Shown: positions 8,899-17,642 of the stretch, piece by piece
How positions within the stretch are numbered: position 1 is the first letter of the stretch
Layout of the letters: each line of letters begins with the position of its first letter
NCBI RefSeq assembly: GCF_006152115.1
Contig: NZ_VDFU01000012.1
Location: forward strand, 34,494 to 98,493
Length of the DNA: 64,000 nucleotides
Origin: Rubellimicrobium rubrum
Lineage (GTDB): Bacteria > Pseudomonadota > Alphaproteobacteria > Rhodobacterales > Rhodobacteraceae
Direction: 5' to 3'
The notes under the pieces: model-generated
The model's input: the letters and a program-made list of their open reading frames with translations, nothing else
Databases searched by the model: none
Told to the model about the DNA's origin: nothing
Program-made: the position numbers and the translations under genes

Positions 8899-9755
8899 CA
8901 CAAGTCTCCCAAAGGGACGATGTCGAAGGGCGCCTTTGCCCCTTGCTGATCGAGGTACTGAGCCCAGAACGGATCCACGAGTGCTTGGGCCTCCGCCGAG
9001 GCGTTGGGGCGCGGGACGCGGACGAGCCGGATTTCGGCCCCGTTCAGGGTGTGCGACAGCCGTGCCGCGCCGCCTGACGCCTCAAAAGCTTCCCATCCCT
9101 CGCCGCGGTAGAAGGACAAAAGATCGCTGTGCTGGAGAAGATCTGAGACGAGCACCACGCGAAGGGGCTGGCCGTCTTCTAGGGCGTGAGGGGTCTCCGC
9201 CAAGAGCACCTGCAAGGCTTCCATGATGGGGGACTGATCCTGCTCTTCGGCAGCCATCATGGCGTCGATCGCCTCCCCGAGCGGGCGCTCGAACTGCGAC
9301 TCGAAGCGCTCCTGAATGAGGCTCGCATTCTCAGTGAGCGGATTGGCATCGGACCCTTCCGCAGGCTTACACGTGGCGAAGTGGGCGCCCCAATCAGAGG
9401 GGTCGTCGCTGACTACGCCTATTGAAATCATCGTGGCTAACGGTGCGCTGGCTACATCCTGCGCCAGAACGGTCCTGAGGCGGGCCGCTTGCGCCGGCCC
9501 CAGGGGGTCAGTCAGATCCAGAAGGATCGCAGTGACCGATACCGGGCCGGTTTCCGGGCACAAGGTGGCCTCGTCCAAGACGGGGCGTCCGGAGACCATC
9601 CTGTAGCCATAGAAACCCGCTGCGAGGGCTCCGCCAGCCAAGGCGACCAGGGCAGCTCCCGCAAGCCAGCTGACAAGGCTGCTCGAGCCTTGGGATGACC
9701 GGGTGGAGCGGGAGTGGCGGCGTTGCGGACGCCGGGACGGGCGATGCTGCACCAT
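8898..9755 (-). CDS. Membrane-anchored periplasmic protein with vWA-like fold, unknown function
   Basis: 285 residues. A very basic N-terminus (1-26, Arg/Ser-rich) precedes one membrane helix (about 27-50), giving an N-in, C-out topology. The exported part reads like a von Willebrand A/Rossmann-type domain: a hydrophobic strand ending in LLDLTDPL (77-85, a degenerate DxSxS metal-site loop) and, near 199-210, RVVLVSDLLQHS, which resembles the distal vWA Asp strand. Two cysteines (66 and 129) could pair in the periplasm. It overlaps both neighbours by one base (TGATG) and is therefore translationally coupled in the four-gene operon. The fold is inferred from pattern only and no function is recognised; a role as adaptor or sensor for the ZorAB-like pair is speculation. 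Confidence 0.6.
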   Translation of the reverse strand: MVQHRPSRRPQRRHSRSTRSSQGSSSLVSWLAGAALVALAGGALAAGFYGYRMVSGRPVLDEATLCPETGPVSVTAILLDLTDPLGPAQAARLRTVLAQDVASAPLATMISIGVVSDDPSDWGAHFATCKPAEGSDANPLTENASLIQERFESQFERPLGEAIDAMMAAEEQDQSPIMEALQVLLAETPHALEDGQPLRVVLVSDLLQHSDLLSFYRGEGWEAFEASGGAARLSHTLNGAEIRLVRVPRPNASAEAQALVDPFWAQYLDQQGAKAPFDIVPLGDL

Positions 9756-11353
9756 CAGACCTGTCTCATCCGATCAGGGTTGGAGCCTGTGTCTCCCCTG
9801 ACGGCTCTCAGGACGCCTGACGGCGCCACCGGGGGAGGCCCTATGGTTGCCGCGGAGACCTGAGACCGACTCCCTGTACTGGGTGCACTTCGCGGGCTGG
9901 TCCAGAGGTCATGCCGGGCCACGTCGCCCGGCGCCGGATAATCATGCTTGATCTGGCGAAAATGCGTCTGGATGCTCTCGATGGCCGCCTCGACGATACG
10001 CCCAATCTCCTCGACCTCGCGCTGCGCGCCGGCACGGTGGCCGGTTTCGATCTCCATATCCACGAATTCCGCGAACTGGTAATCCGTGTCGAAATGCGCC
10101 GGGGCCGGCGACCTGCGGGCCCCCCGGTTGTGGTCGCGGTAGGTCTTGAGCAGCATCTGAACTTTGAGGTCGCACTGCGCTAGGAAGGTCGACAGATGCG
10201 AATGCATCCGGCGATGCCCGTAAAGCGCGTCGATCGCGTCGCCAACCTTGCTCTGGACCTCCTCATTGGCTCCTTTCAAATCGTCGACGGCCTCTTGCCG
10301 CTTGTTGTCCAAGCTATCGAGCGCATCCTGATAGGTGTCGACATAACCGGCGAGCGCGTTCCGGAACTGCTTCGTCACTTTCTGATAGCCGGGATAGGAC
10401 TCGCCGCTGAACGCGAACTTGAGAAATGTGACGAGCGCAATGACAACGCCGAACAGCGCCAGCTGCCAGGACTGGATGCTGTCAAGCGCCAGGGGAGTCG
10501 CTTGAAGGCTTAGAAGGCCAGCGCGCGCTGCCTCTTGCCAGACCGGGATCGTCTCCAGGGCGTCGCGAAAATGGGCCACGGCCAGGTTATAGCCGCCGAT
10601 CAAAGCCATGAGGCTGCCCGTAAGGACCAACCCCACTAACTTGCGGCCCCAGGACACGTGACGGACTTCGCGACTGGCCAGGCCCGCCAGGATGGCAAGA
10701 GCCAGATTGATGACCGACACTAGGACGGCAATTCCCGTTCCACCCAAGAGACCGAACTCGTTGCGGGCGGCAAAGAGTACGCCGTTCAGGGCGGACTCGA
10801 TCAGGAAGCTCACTAACAGGATCAGGGCCGTGACCCATTTGTTGGTCGGATCGAACGCGGGGCGGCGCAGGTGGTTGCGGTCGCGGAAGTCCGTCAGGGC
10901 TCGGCTCCACTCTTCTAGGTCCTTATGGTAGACTGTTAGCAAGCCCCGGTAGTTCGCTACATCATGTTCGAAGCTGCCGCTCGCGGCCCCGGCCGCCTCG
11001 CGGACCTCCAGAGACGCCGTATGCGCCTTGGATAGCCGCCCGGCATAAACGTCCTTCCACTTCGCATAATTGTCGAGACCCATGCGACGATGACGTTCGA
11101 TCTCAAGCACGATGGACATCTCGACCCCATCAAGGCTCGTTTCCTGCGGCCCGGGCATGTCGCGGGCGCCATTGTCACGCCCTTTATCCTTGAGGCGGAG
11201 GCGGCGAGCGATCGCCTCGGCGTCGATGTCAGGAAAAACCTCCGCGGTCGGGACGAACGCCTCCGAGGACGGAAAGAGTCGCCGCAGGCGGTCCAGGATC
11301 ATGGCAAATCGCTCCGACGCAGCATTGCGTTGGATCAACCATGGATTTGCCAC
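9755..11353 (-). CDS. Four-TM protein with flanking coiled-coil regions, first gene of the ZorAB-like operon
   Basis: 532 residues, not matched to any family I recognise. A soluble N-terminal part (1-170) has a charged helical stretch at 80-160. Four membrane segments follow (about 173-195, 203-226, 239-261, 297-315), then a long charged helical region (320-460) and a Pro/Ser-rich tail. Both large soluble parts are probably cytoplasmic. The chosen start is a GTG at 11353 behind GAAAG; an ATG 17 codons later is possible. The gene opens the minus-strand operon, so the promoter should lie in the ~200 bp between it and tRNA-Met. Its stop forms a TGATG overlap with the next gene. A membrane scaffold or sensor for the downstream motor-like pair is a guess from context. 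Confidence 0.65.
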   Translation of the reverse strand: MANPWLIQRNAASERFAMILDRLRRLFPSSEAFVPTAEVFPDIDAEAIARRLRLKDKGRDNGARDMPGPQETSLDGVEMSIVLEIERHRRMGLDNYAKWKDVYAGRLSKAHTASLEVREAAGAASGSFEHDVANYRGLLTVYHKDLEEWSRALTDFRDRNHLRRPAFDPTNKWVTALILLVSFLIESALNGVLFAARNEFGLLGGTGIAVLVSVINLALAILAGLASREVRHVSWGRKLVGLVLTGSLMALIGGYNLAVAHFRDALETIPVWQEAARAGLLSLQATPLALDSIQSWQLALFGVVIALVTFLKFAFSGESYPGYQKVTKQFRNALAGYVDTYQDALDSLDNKRQEAVDDLKGANEEVQSKVGDAIDALYGHRRMHSHLSTFLAQCDLKVQMLLKTYRDHNRGARRSPAPAHFDTDYQFAEFVDMEIETGHRAGAQREVEEIGRIVEAAIESIQTHFRQIKHDYPAPGDVARHDLWTSPRSAPSTGSRSQVSAATIGPPPVAPSGVLRAVRGDTGSNPDRMRQV

Positions 11354-11549
11354 TAACTTTCGGCAATAGATTGCGTCAAAACTAAGTTAATGAAAGGGCG
11401 TACTTGGGCCCTTTCGATCGCTGCAACCCGGCGTTGATGCTCTAGACGCCCCCGACGGCCAGAGCGCAAGCATCCCAGTCGCACAAAATCTCGCACAAAG
11501 AAGCCAGCTAAGTTAGCCAACACCGCAGCTATCTCGCTGAAATTATTAG
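11354..11549 (-). promoter_or_regulatory. Island-edge intergenic region with a perfect 8-bp hairpin
   Basis: About 196 bp separate the GTG start of the four-gene operon from tRNA-Met. The segment must hold the operon promoter, but no convincing -35/-10 pair was picked by eye. It contains an inverted repeat GAAAGGGC (11392-11399) and GCCCTTTC (11408-11415) with an 8-base loop. Read on the minus strand it could end the tRNA transcript, although only a weak T-rich stretch follows. The region is AT-richer than the core genome to its right. Confidence 0.4.
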
Positions 11550-11623
11550 TAGCGGAGGAGGGATTTGAACCCCCGACACACGGATTATGATTCCGCTGCT
11601 CTAACCAACTGAGCTACTCCGCC
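11550..11623 (-). tRNA. tRNA-Met (CAT), elongator type
   Basis: On the minus strand a 74-nt cloverleaf can be folded: acceptor GGCGGAG paired with CTCCGCT (one G-U pair), D arm with AGCTCAGTTGGTTAGAGC, anticodon stem closing the loop ATCATAA with anticodon CAT, and T arm with GGTTCAAATCC. The encoded 3' end continues CTA after the discriminator A, so CCA must be added post-transcriptionally. The sequence matches the alphaproteobacterial elongator tRNA-Met pattern, not initiator, which starts with C1. The accessory island lies directly on its 3' side, the usual side for tRNA-targeted integration. Confidence 0.93.
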
Positions 11624-11746
11624 ACGGGGCCTGCACTTAAGACCCCTGCGAGGAGTCGTCAACCGGCAAAGTGGCGCAGGGCTGGTCCCTCTTTCGGCGG
11701 GCGCCAAGATCGTCCATCAAGGCGTTCGGTGTTGCGGAGGACGGCC

Positions 11747-13162
11747 ATGGACATCATCGCGAGGCTTGTCGCGGCTGTAGGCCCCGCCAACCTGCTACGA
11801 GGCGAGGAGGCGGTCGCGCCCTGGGCGCGCGACTGGACTGGACGCTACGTGGGGGCGCCGCTCGCGGTTGTCCGCCCGGGCTCCACGGCCGAGGTGTCGC
11901 AGGTGATGGCCGCCGCCCATGCGGCGGGGGTGGCGGTGGTTCCAGCATCCGGCCGCACCGGGCTCACGGGGGCCACGCATGCACCGGACAGGATCGTTCT
12001 GTCGCTCGACCGCATGAACCGCATTCGCGCGGTCAAGGCCGGGCCGCGCCTCCTGATCGCCGAGGCCGGGGTGATCCTGGACCGGCTCCACGAGGCCGCC
12101 GAGGCCCATGACCTCATCTTTCCCCTGACCTTCGGCGCCAAGGGCTCGGCCATGATCGGAGGGGCGCTGTCCACCAACGCGGGGGGCTCCAACGTGCTCC
12201 GCTACGGCTCGGCGCGGGAGCAGTGCCTGGGGATCGAGGTCGTGCTGGCCGACGGACGGGTGCTGGACCTGATGTCCGAACTCCATAAGGACAACTCGGG
12301 CTACGCGTTGCGCCACCTGTTCATCGGGGCCGAGGGCACGCTGGGGGTCATCACGGCGGCGGTGCTCAAGCTGCTGCCCCGCCCTCGGGCCTATGCGACG
12401 GCGATGGTCGCCGTGCCGTCCATTACCGCCGGGCTGGACCTCCTCGCCCGCCTGCGCGAGGCGACCGGCGGCGCGGTCGAGGCGTTCGAGTACATGCCCC
12501 GCAGCTACATCGAAGCGCATCTCGCCCATATCCCCGGCGCGCGGGAGCCGTTCGACGCCCCGCACGACCACACCATCATGGTCGAGGTCGGCGCGGTCGC
12601 GCCGCGGGACGCAGAGCCCGGACCGGACGGAACCATCCCCGTCGTGGAGCAGGTCGAAGAGGTTCTGGCCGATCTCATGGACAGGGGACAGGTGCTCGAT
12701 GCCGTCGTGGCGCGGTCCGAGGCGCAACGGCGCGAGATGTGGGCCCGGCGCGAGTCCGCGGCCGAGATCACCTTTACCCAACCCTTCTTCGTGGACACCG
12801 ACATCGCCGTCCCGCTCGACCGGCTGGAGGAGTTCCTGGCGACCATCCGGCACCGGCTGGCCGGCATCGATCCGGAGGCCAAGGACTTCGTCGTTTCCCA
12901 TCTGGGGGATGGCAACATCCATTACACGGCCTATCCGACGCGGGGCAACAGCGACCACCTCGCGGCCATCCGGGCGCTGGTGGACGACACGGCGGTCTCC
13001 CTGGGCGGCAGCTTCTCGGCCGAGCACGGGATCGGTCAGTCCAAGCTGTCCGCGATGCGCACCCACAAGGACCCGGTCGCGGTCGAGGTGATGCGGAGCC
13101 TCAAGGCCGCGCTCGATCCCAAGGGCCTCCTCAATCCGGGAAAGACCGTGCCCGGCCCCTGA
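11747..13162 (+). CDS. FAD-binding oxidase, D-2-hydroxyacid dehydrogenase (GlcD/DLD-like)
   Basis: 471 residues from the ATG at 11747, which has GGAGG at 11736-11740; an upstream GTG at 11729 is less likely. The N-terminal FAD-binding PCMH domain contains VVPASGRTGLTG and IGGALSTNAGG. The C-terminal FAD-oxidase domain contains the HLGDGNIHY metal-ligand motif and the SFSAEHGIGQSK motif. This architecture fits flavoenzymes that oxidise D-lactate, glycolate or D-2-hydroxyglutarate and pass electrons to quinone, cytochrome c or ETF. The substrate cannot be fixed from sequence. It is the first core gene right of tRNA-Met and stands alone. Confidence 0.85.
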   Translation: MDIIARLVAAVGPANLLRGEEAVAPWARDWTGRYVGAPLAVVRPGSTAEVSQVMAAAHAAGVAVVPASGRTGLTGATHAPDRIVLSLDRMNRIRAVKAGPRLLIAEAGVILDRLHEAAEAHDLIFPLTFGAKGSAMIGGALSTNAGGSNVLRYGSAREQCLGIEVVLADGRVLDLMSELHKDNSGYALRHLFIGAEGTLGVITAAVLKLLPRPRAYATAMVAVPSITAGLDLLARLREATGGAVEAFEYMPRSYIEAHLAHIPGAREPFDAPHDHTIMVEVGAVAPRDAEPGPDGTIPVVEQVEEVLADLMDRGQVLDAVVARSEAQRREMWARRESAAEITFTQPFFVDTDIAVPLDRLEEFLATIRHRLAGIDPEAKDFVVSHLGDGNIHYTAYPTRGNSDHLAAIRALVDDTAVSLGGSFSAEHGIGQSKLSAMRTHKDPVAVEVMRSLKAALDPKGLLNPGKTVPGP

Positions 13163-13243
13163 GGCGCAGGGCGACGGCATCCCGCGCCTGGGGCCGACAA
13201 ATATGGGCCGCGGCGTTGATCCTGGGCGGGATAGGCGCGCCGG

Positions 13244-14170
13244 TCAGTCCGAGAAGAAGCGCGGCCCGACCTCGTGGAGCATGCGGCAGGCCATGACGCC
13301 GCCGATATCCACCCCCTCGTCGAGGGGGCCGGTGCTGTCGTCCGACACGACACGGCTTCCGTCCGGACGCAGGATCTCGCCCCGCATCCGAAGGCGACCG
13401 TCCTCGATCTCGGCCAACCCGGCGATGGGGGTCTGGCAGGATCCGTCCAGCCCCTTGAGGAACGCCCGCTCCGCCGCGAGCCGCAGCCCTGTGTCGCGGT
13501 CATGGATCAGCGCCAGCATCTCGCGCACGCGGTCGTCGCCGGTCCGGCGCTCCACGCCGATGGTGCCCTGCGCGATGGCGGGCAGCATGGCGTCGGGCGG
13601 GATCGGCCGCGCGGGCACGTCGCGGTAGCCCAGCCGGTTCAGCCCGGCCATGGCCAGAAACGTTGCCCCCGCGATCCCCTGCGACAGCTTGGACAGCCGG
13701 GTCTGCACGTTCCCCCGAAACTCCACCACCTGAAGGTCCGGCCTGCGTGCGAGGAGTTGCGCCCGCCGCCGCAGGGAGGATGTGCCGACCACCGCCCCCT
13801 CGGGCAGGTCGGCCAGGCCCGCATGGTCGTCCAGGGTCACGAAGGCGTCCCTCGGGTCCTCGCGGGGCAGGAAGCAGTCCAGGCTCAGCCCTTCGGGTTG
13901 CAGGACAGGCATGTCCTTCATCGAGTGGACGGCGATGTCCACGTCGCCGGACAGCAGCGCCTCCTCGATCTCCTTGGTGAACAGGCCCTTGCCGCCGATC
14001 TGGCTCAGCGGACGGTCCTGCACCGCGTCGCCGGTCACGCGGATCACGACGATCTCGAAGGCGTCGGAGGACAGCCCCGTGGCGGCCATCAGCCGGTCAC
14101 GGGTCTCGTGGGCCTGGGCCAGCGCCAGCGGCGAGCCGCGCGTGCCGATGCGGAGGGAGGCTTGGGTCAT
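13244..14170 (-). CDS. hemC: Porphobilinogen deaminase (hydroxymethylbilane synthase)
   Basis: 308 residues, standard family length. It polymerises four porphobilinogens into hydroxymethylbilane in tetrapyrrole synthesis in the cytosol. The N-terminus RIGTRGSPLALAQA is diagnostic, the catalytic Asp lies in HSMKDMP (82-88), and the dipyrromethane cofactor Cys is Cys245 in LDGSCQTPIAG. It is divergent from hemE, with one small membrane-protein gene between them, and hemF lies 2.5 kb further on: a dispersed heme/bacteriochlorophyll gene neighbourhood usual in Rhodobacterales. Confidence 0.97.
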   Translation of the reverse strand: MTQASLRIGTRGSPLALAQAHETRDRLMAATGLSSDAFEIVVIRVTGDAVQDRPLSQIGGKGLFTKEIEEALLSGDVDIAVHSMKDMPVLQPEGLSLDCFLPREDPRDAFVTLDDHAGLADLPEGAVVGTSSLRRRAQLLARRPDLQVVEFRGNVQTRLSKLSQGIAGATFLAMAGLNRLGYRDVPARPIPPDAMLPAIAQGTIGVERRTGDDRVREMLALIHDRDTGLRLAAERAFLKGLDGSCQTPIAGLAEIEDGRLRMRGEILRPDGSRVVSDDSTGPLDEGVDIGGVMACRMLHEVGPRFFSD

Positions 14171-14212
14171 GCGCGCGTTCTAGGCCGCGCCGCCCCCCGG
14201 AGCAACCCGAGG

Positions 14213-14401
14213 TCAGCCCCGCCGCGGCGTTGTGATCAGCCGGACCAGCAGCCCGCCGACCAGCGCCCCGCCGAGCGCCGCCGCAAGCAGCCCCGCCGAG
14301 GGGTCATTCACCCCCAGGCGCGGCAGGAGCCAAACGGCCAGAAGCTCGGCGCACAGGGCCAGGACAAGAGCAAGAATGCCAAGGTAGTGAGTCAGAGTCA
14401 T
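14213..14401 (-). CDS. Small two-TM membrane protein, unknown function
   Basis: 62 residues starting at an ATG with GGAGG six bases upstream, which makes this short frame believable. Two hydrophobic helices (about 6-28 and 33-57) are joined by an acidic turn (GVNDPSAG), and the C-terminus is basic (TTPRRG), suggesting both termini inside. It lies between hemC (same strand, 42 bp downstream) and the divergent hemE. No family is recognised. Confidence 0.7.
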   Translation of the reverse strand: MTLTHYLGILALVLALCAELLAVWLLPRLGVNDPSAGLLAAALGGALVGGLLVRLITTPRRG

Positions 14402-14509
14402 GACGGACCTCCGCCGCGAGAACCAACAAGCCCAAGCCTATCACGAACGCGCCGCTGCGTCCACGGCACGGCTTGACAAGGCCCTTGCCGGACGGGCACC
14501 CGAACGGGC

Positions 14510-15541
14510 ATGAGCAAGCTGATCCTGCGCGCCCTTGCGGGCGAGACCCTGCCCGTGCCCCCCATCTGGATGATGCGCCAGGCCGGCCGCTACCTTCCCG
14601 AATACCGCGCCACGCGCGAGCGGGCGGGCGACTTCCTGTCGCTCTGCTACAACCCGGAGCTCGCAGCCGAGGTGACGCTCCAGCCGATCCGGCGCTTCGG
14701 CTTCGACGCGGCGATCCTGTTCGCCGACATCCTGCTGGTGCCGCAGGCGCTTGGCCTCGATCTCGCCTTCGAGGCGGGCGAGGGACCGCGCCTGTCCACC
14801 ATCACCACCGAGGCCGACCTCCAGCGCCTCAGGCCAGTGGACGCCATCCACGACACCCTGTCCCCGGTCTATGAGACCGTCCGCATCCTGTCCCGCGCGC
14901 TTCCGTCCGAGACGACGCTGATCGGCTTCGCGGGGGCCCCCTGGACCGTGGCGACATACATGATCGCCGGGCGCGGCACGCCGGACCAAGGTCCGGCCCA
15001 TGCGCTCAAGGCCGCGAACCGCCCGCTCTTCGAGGCGATCCTCGACCGGCTGACCCTGGCCACCATCGACTATCTGTCCGCCCAGGTCGAAGCCGGGGCC
15101 GAGGTCGTGAAGATATTCGACTCCTGGGCAGGCTCGCTCAAGGGCGACGACTTCCGGGCCTATGCCCTCGAACCCGCCCGCCGCATCACCGAGGCGCTGA
15201 AGGCCCGCCACCCCGGCCTGCCGGTCATCGCCTTCCCGCGCGGCGCGGGCGAGCGGTTCGAAGGCACTCATGCGGCCATCGGCGCGGATTGCATCGCGCT
15301 CGATGACGGCGTGGCCCCGGACTGGGCCGCCAGCCACGTCCAGCGCGACGGCTGCGTGCAGGGCAACCTCGCCTCCCACCACCTCGTCACCGGGGGCGAG
15401 CCGCTGATTGAGGCGACGCGCCGCGTCGTTCGGGCCTTCGCAGGGGGCCCGCACATCTTCAACCTCGGCCACGGCATCACGCCGGACGCGAGCGCCGACA
15501 ACGTCCACCGGATGATCGACACGGTGCGCAAGGGGGCCTGA
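14510..15541 (+). CDS. hemE: Uroporphyrinogen decarboxylase
   Basis: 343 residues. It removes four carboxyl groups from uroporphyrinogen III to give coproporphyrinogen III, cytosolic, with no cofactor. The signature [15 protein letters not shown] occurs at about residues 18-32, with substrate-contact arginines in that loop, and the end carries FNLGHGI. No strong Shine-Dalgarno is seen before the ATG at 14510. It is divergent to the small membrane gene and hemC and acts downstream of HemC and upstream of HemF, both in this window. Confidence 0.97.
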   Translation: MSKLILRALAGETLPVPPIWMMRQAGRYLPEYRATRERAGDFLSLCYNPELAAEVTLQPIRRFGFDAAILFADILLVPQALGLDLAFEAGEGPRLSTITTEADLQRLRPVDAIHDTLSPVYETVRILSRALPSETTLIGFAGAPWTVATYMIAGRGTPDQGPAHALKAANRPLFEAILDRLTLATIDYLSAQVEAGAEVVKIFDSWAGSLKGDDFRAYALEPARRITEALKARHPGLPVIAFPRGAGERFEGTHAAIGADCIALDDGVAPDWAASHVQRDGCVQGNLASHHLVTGGEPLIEATRRVVRAFAGGPHIFNLGHGITPDASADNVHRMIDTVRKGA

Positions 15542-15549
15542 TCCCTCCC

Positions 15550-16572
15550 CTATCGCCGGGACTGCGACACCGCCACCTCCATGCGCGCGAACCGGTCGGG
15601 GATGATCCGTTCAGAGAACCCGGCCAGCGTCGACCAGATCAGCAGTTGCGCGAACGGAGCCGAGACGATGTTGAAACCAGGCTCCTGCCAGGGGAATTTT
15701 CGCGCGCCGGCATCATAGCGCTGCCAGATGTCGGCATCCCCGTTCCAGTCCGGGAAGAAGTCGCCGTCCACCACTTCCCCGACGATCAGGAAGTACATGA
15801 CCAAGGCCCCCAACACGCCGACGATCAGCCGAAGGACGATCGCGAAATGCGAGAAGTCGGTCGTGATCTCCTCGACGCCGATGGTCGCCATGACCTTCTG
15901 GAACAGGATCATGCGCGACAGGAACGCCCCCGACACGCCGCACCACATCACCGCGAGGACGTGGTAGGGGCCCAGTTGACCCAACTGCCCCAGCCAGTAG
16001 CACAGGACCAGCACGACCACCCCCGGCGCGATCAGCGCAAAGCCCCAGGCGTTGAGCCGTCGCGCCGCCTTGGCGCGGTGATACCGGGCATGCTCCTGGC
16101 TTTGGTAGGCGGCGTGAAGGTCACGCAGCAGAACCGAGTAGATGACGCGCCGCCCTTCCTCGTCGGTGCGGTCCTTGTAGAAGGCGGTCTTCAGTTCGGT
16201 GTAGGTCGGGATGGCAAGCTGCTGGGCCTTGGCGAAGCGCCCCACCGCCTCGGCCCTGATCTCGGAATCGTCCATGAGCAGGGCCAGACGCTGCTCGGCC
16301 TCATAAAGCCGAAGAAAGTCGGGACGTTCCCCCTCGGCCGGCTCGGTCAGGAGTTGCTCGATGATCGGGTCCCGAGCGACGGCGCTGCCCGTGGCGGCCG
16401 TGCGCTGCCAGATGCGGTCGCTCAGAACCTTGAGGCCGATCTTCCTGGCGATCCACAGGTTCCGCTCCGCCCTCAGGTCCTCGCGGCCCCAGATCCTTGT
16501 CCGAGTGACCGGAGCGGGCCCGCCCCCCACCGAGACGTCCTGCCTGAAACCCTGCGCGGCGGCATCCAACAT
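15550..16572 (-). CDS. Hypothetical multi-pass membrane protein
   Basis: 340 residues. A long soluble N-terminal half (1-170) rich in charged helices precedes three clear membrane segments (about 174-195, 204-224, 243-264) and a possible fourth near 308-322. No catalytic motif or known family was recognised. It is convergent with hemE (8 bp apart) and upstream of hemF on the same strand, with ~90 bp between them. It has GC-rich, core-like codon use, so it is probably a chromosomal gene of this lineage. Confidence 0.7.
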   Translation of the reverse strand: MLDAAAQGFRQDVSVGGGPAPVTRTRIWGREDLRAERNLWIARKIGLKVLSDRIWQRTAATGSAVARDPIIEQLLTEPAEGERPDFLRLYEAEQRLALLMDDSEIRAEAVGRFAKAQQLAIPTYTELKTAFYKDRTDEEGRRVIYSVLLRDLHAAYQSQEHARYHRAKAARRLNAWGFALIAPGVVVLVLCYWLGQLGQLGPYHVLAVMWCGVSGAFLSRMILFQKVMATIGVEEITTDFSHFAIVLRLIVGVLGALVMYFLIVGEVVDGDFFPDWNGDADIWQRYDAGARKFPWQEPGFNIVSAPFAQLLIWSTLAGFSERIIPDRFARMEVAVSQSRR

Positions 16573-16660
16573 GAGACACCCCTAGACGACCCAACACACC
16601 AAGCACCGTGGCACAGCCTACCACGGCGGCGGTTTTCCAGCAATCGTAACGGCTCCGGAC

Positions 16661-17551
16661 CTAGACCCACTTCGCCAGCGGCGGCAGGCTCATCAGCACG
16701 GCCTCCGCATCGTGACCCGAGGCCAGGCCGAACTTGGTCCCCCGGTCATAGACCAGGTTGAACTCGGCATAGAGCCCTCGGTGGACGAGCTGCCGGTCCT
16801 TGTCGCCCTCCCCCCAGGGCTGCGCCGCGCGCTGTTCGGCCAAGGGCAGCCAAGCCGGAAGGAACGCCCGCCCGATGTCCTGGATCATGGAAAAGTCCCT
16901 CTCCCAGTCGCCCGAGTTGTGGTCGTCGAGGAAGATGCCCCCCACGCCCCGCGCGCGGCCGCGGTGCGGCACGAAGAAGTACTCGTCCGCCCAAGCCTTC
17001 TGGCGTGGGTACTCCTCGGGCCCGTGCGGATCGAGATGCGTTCTGAGGACGGCATGGAAATGCCCCGTGTCCTCCTCGTACTCGATCGCGGGGTTCAGGT
17101 CGGTGCCGCCCCCGAACCACCACGCCGCAGGCGTCCAGAACATCCGGGTGTTGAGGTGGACGGCCGGAACATGCGGATTGCGGGGATGCGCCACAAGGCT
17201 GATGCCCGAGGCCCAGAAGCGCGGATCCTCGGCCACGCCCGGCACGCCCCGTGCGGCCATGGCGCGCTGCGCCTCGGGCCCCAGCACCCCATGGACGGTG
17301 GACACGCCCACGCCCATCTTTTCGAACACCCGCCCGCCCTTGAGGGTCGCCATCAGCCCGCCGCCCGCGTCGCCCCCGTCCGGGGCGCTGCGCCGGGTTT
17401 CCCGGAACTGGAACCGCCCCGGCGGGATGCCGTCCGCGCCATAGGCGTCGCCGTCCTCTAGCCCTTCATAAGCCGCGACGATGCGGTCGCGCAGCTCACC
17501 GAACCAGGCCGACGCGCGAGCCTTCTGCTCCGCCATGCTATCCGCCGTCAT
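16661..17551 (-). CDS. hemF: Oxygen-dependent coproporphyrinogen III oxidase
   Basis: 296 residues from the ATG at 17551, chosen because GGAGG lies five bases upstream; the frame is open back to a GTG at 17587. The enzyme oxidatively decarboxylates coproporphyrinogen III to protoporphyrinogen IX using O2. Family motifs include VHLNTRMFW with WWFGGGTDLNP and the later NLVYDRGTKFGL. The oxygen-independent HemN is not in the window. It is divergent from the small lipoprotein gene that follows. Confidence 0.96.
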   Translation of the reverse strand: MTADSMAEQKARASAWFGELRDRIVAAYEGLEDGDAYGADGIPPGRFQFRETRRSAPDGGDAGGGLMATLKGGRVFEKMGVGVSTVHGVLGPEAQRAMAARGVPGVAEDPRFWASGISLVAHPRNPHVPAVHLNTRMFWTPAAWWFGGGTDLNPAIEYEEDTGHFHAVLRTHLDPHGPEEYPRQKAWADEYFFVPHRGRARGVGGIFLDDHNSGDWERDFSMIQDIGRAFLPAWLPLAEQRAAQPWGEGDKDRQLVHRGLYAEFNLVYDRGTKFGLASGHDAEAVLMSLPPLAKWV

Positions 17552-17642
17552 CACCGCCTCCGTGCTATCGGATAGCAGAGCTAGCACCCTTCCCCGCCCC
17601 TCTCCACGGGTCTAGACAAGGGGGACCAAGGAGTTTCCGCCC

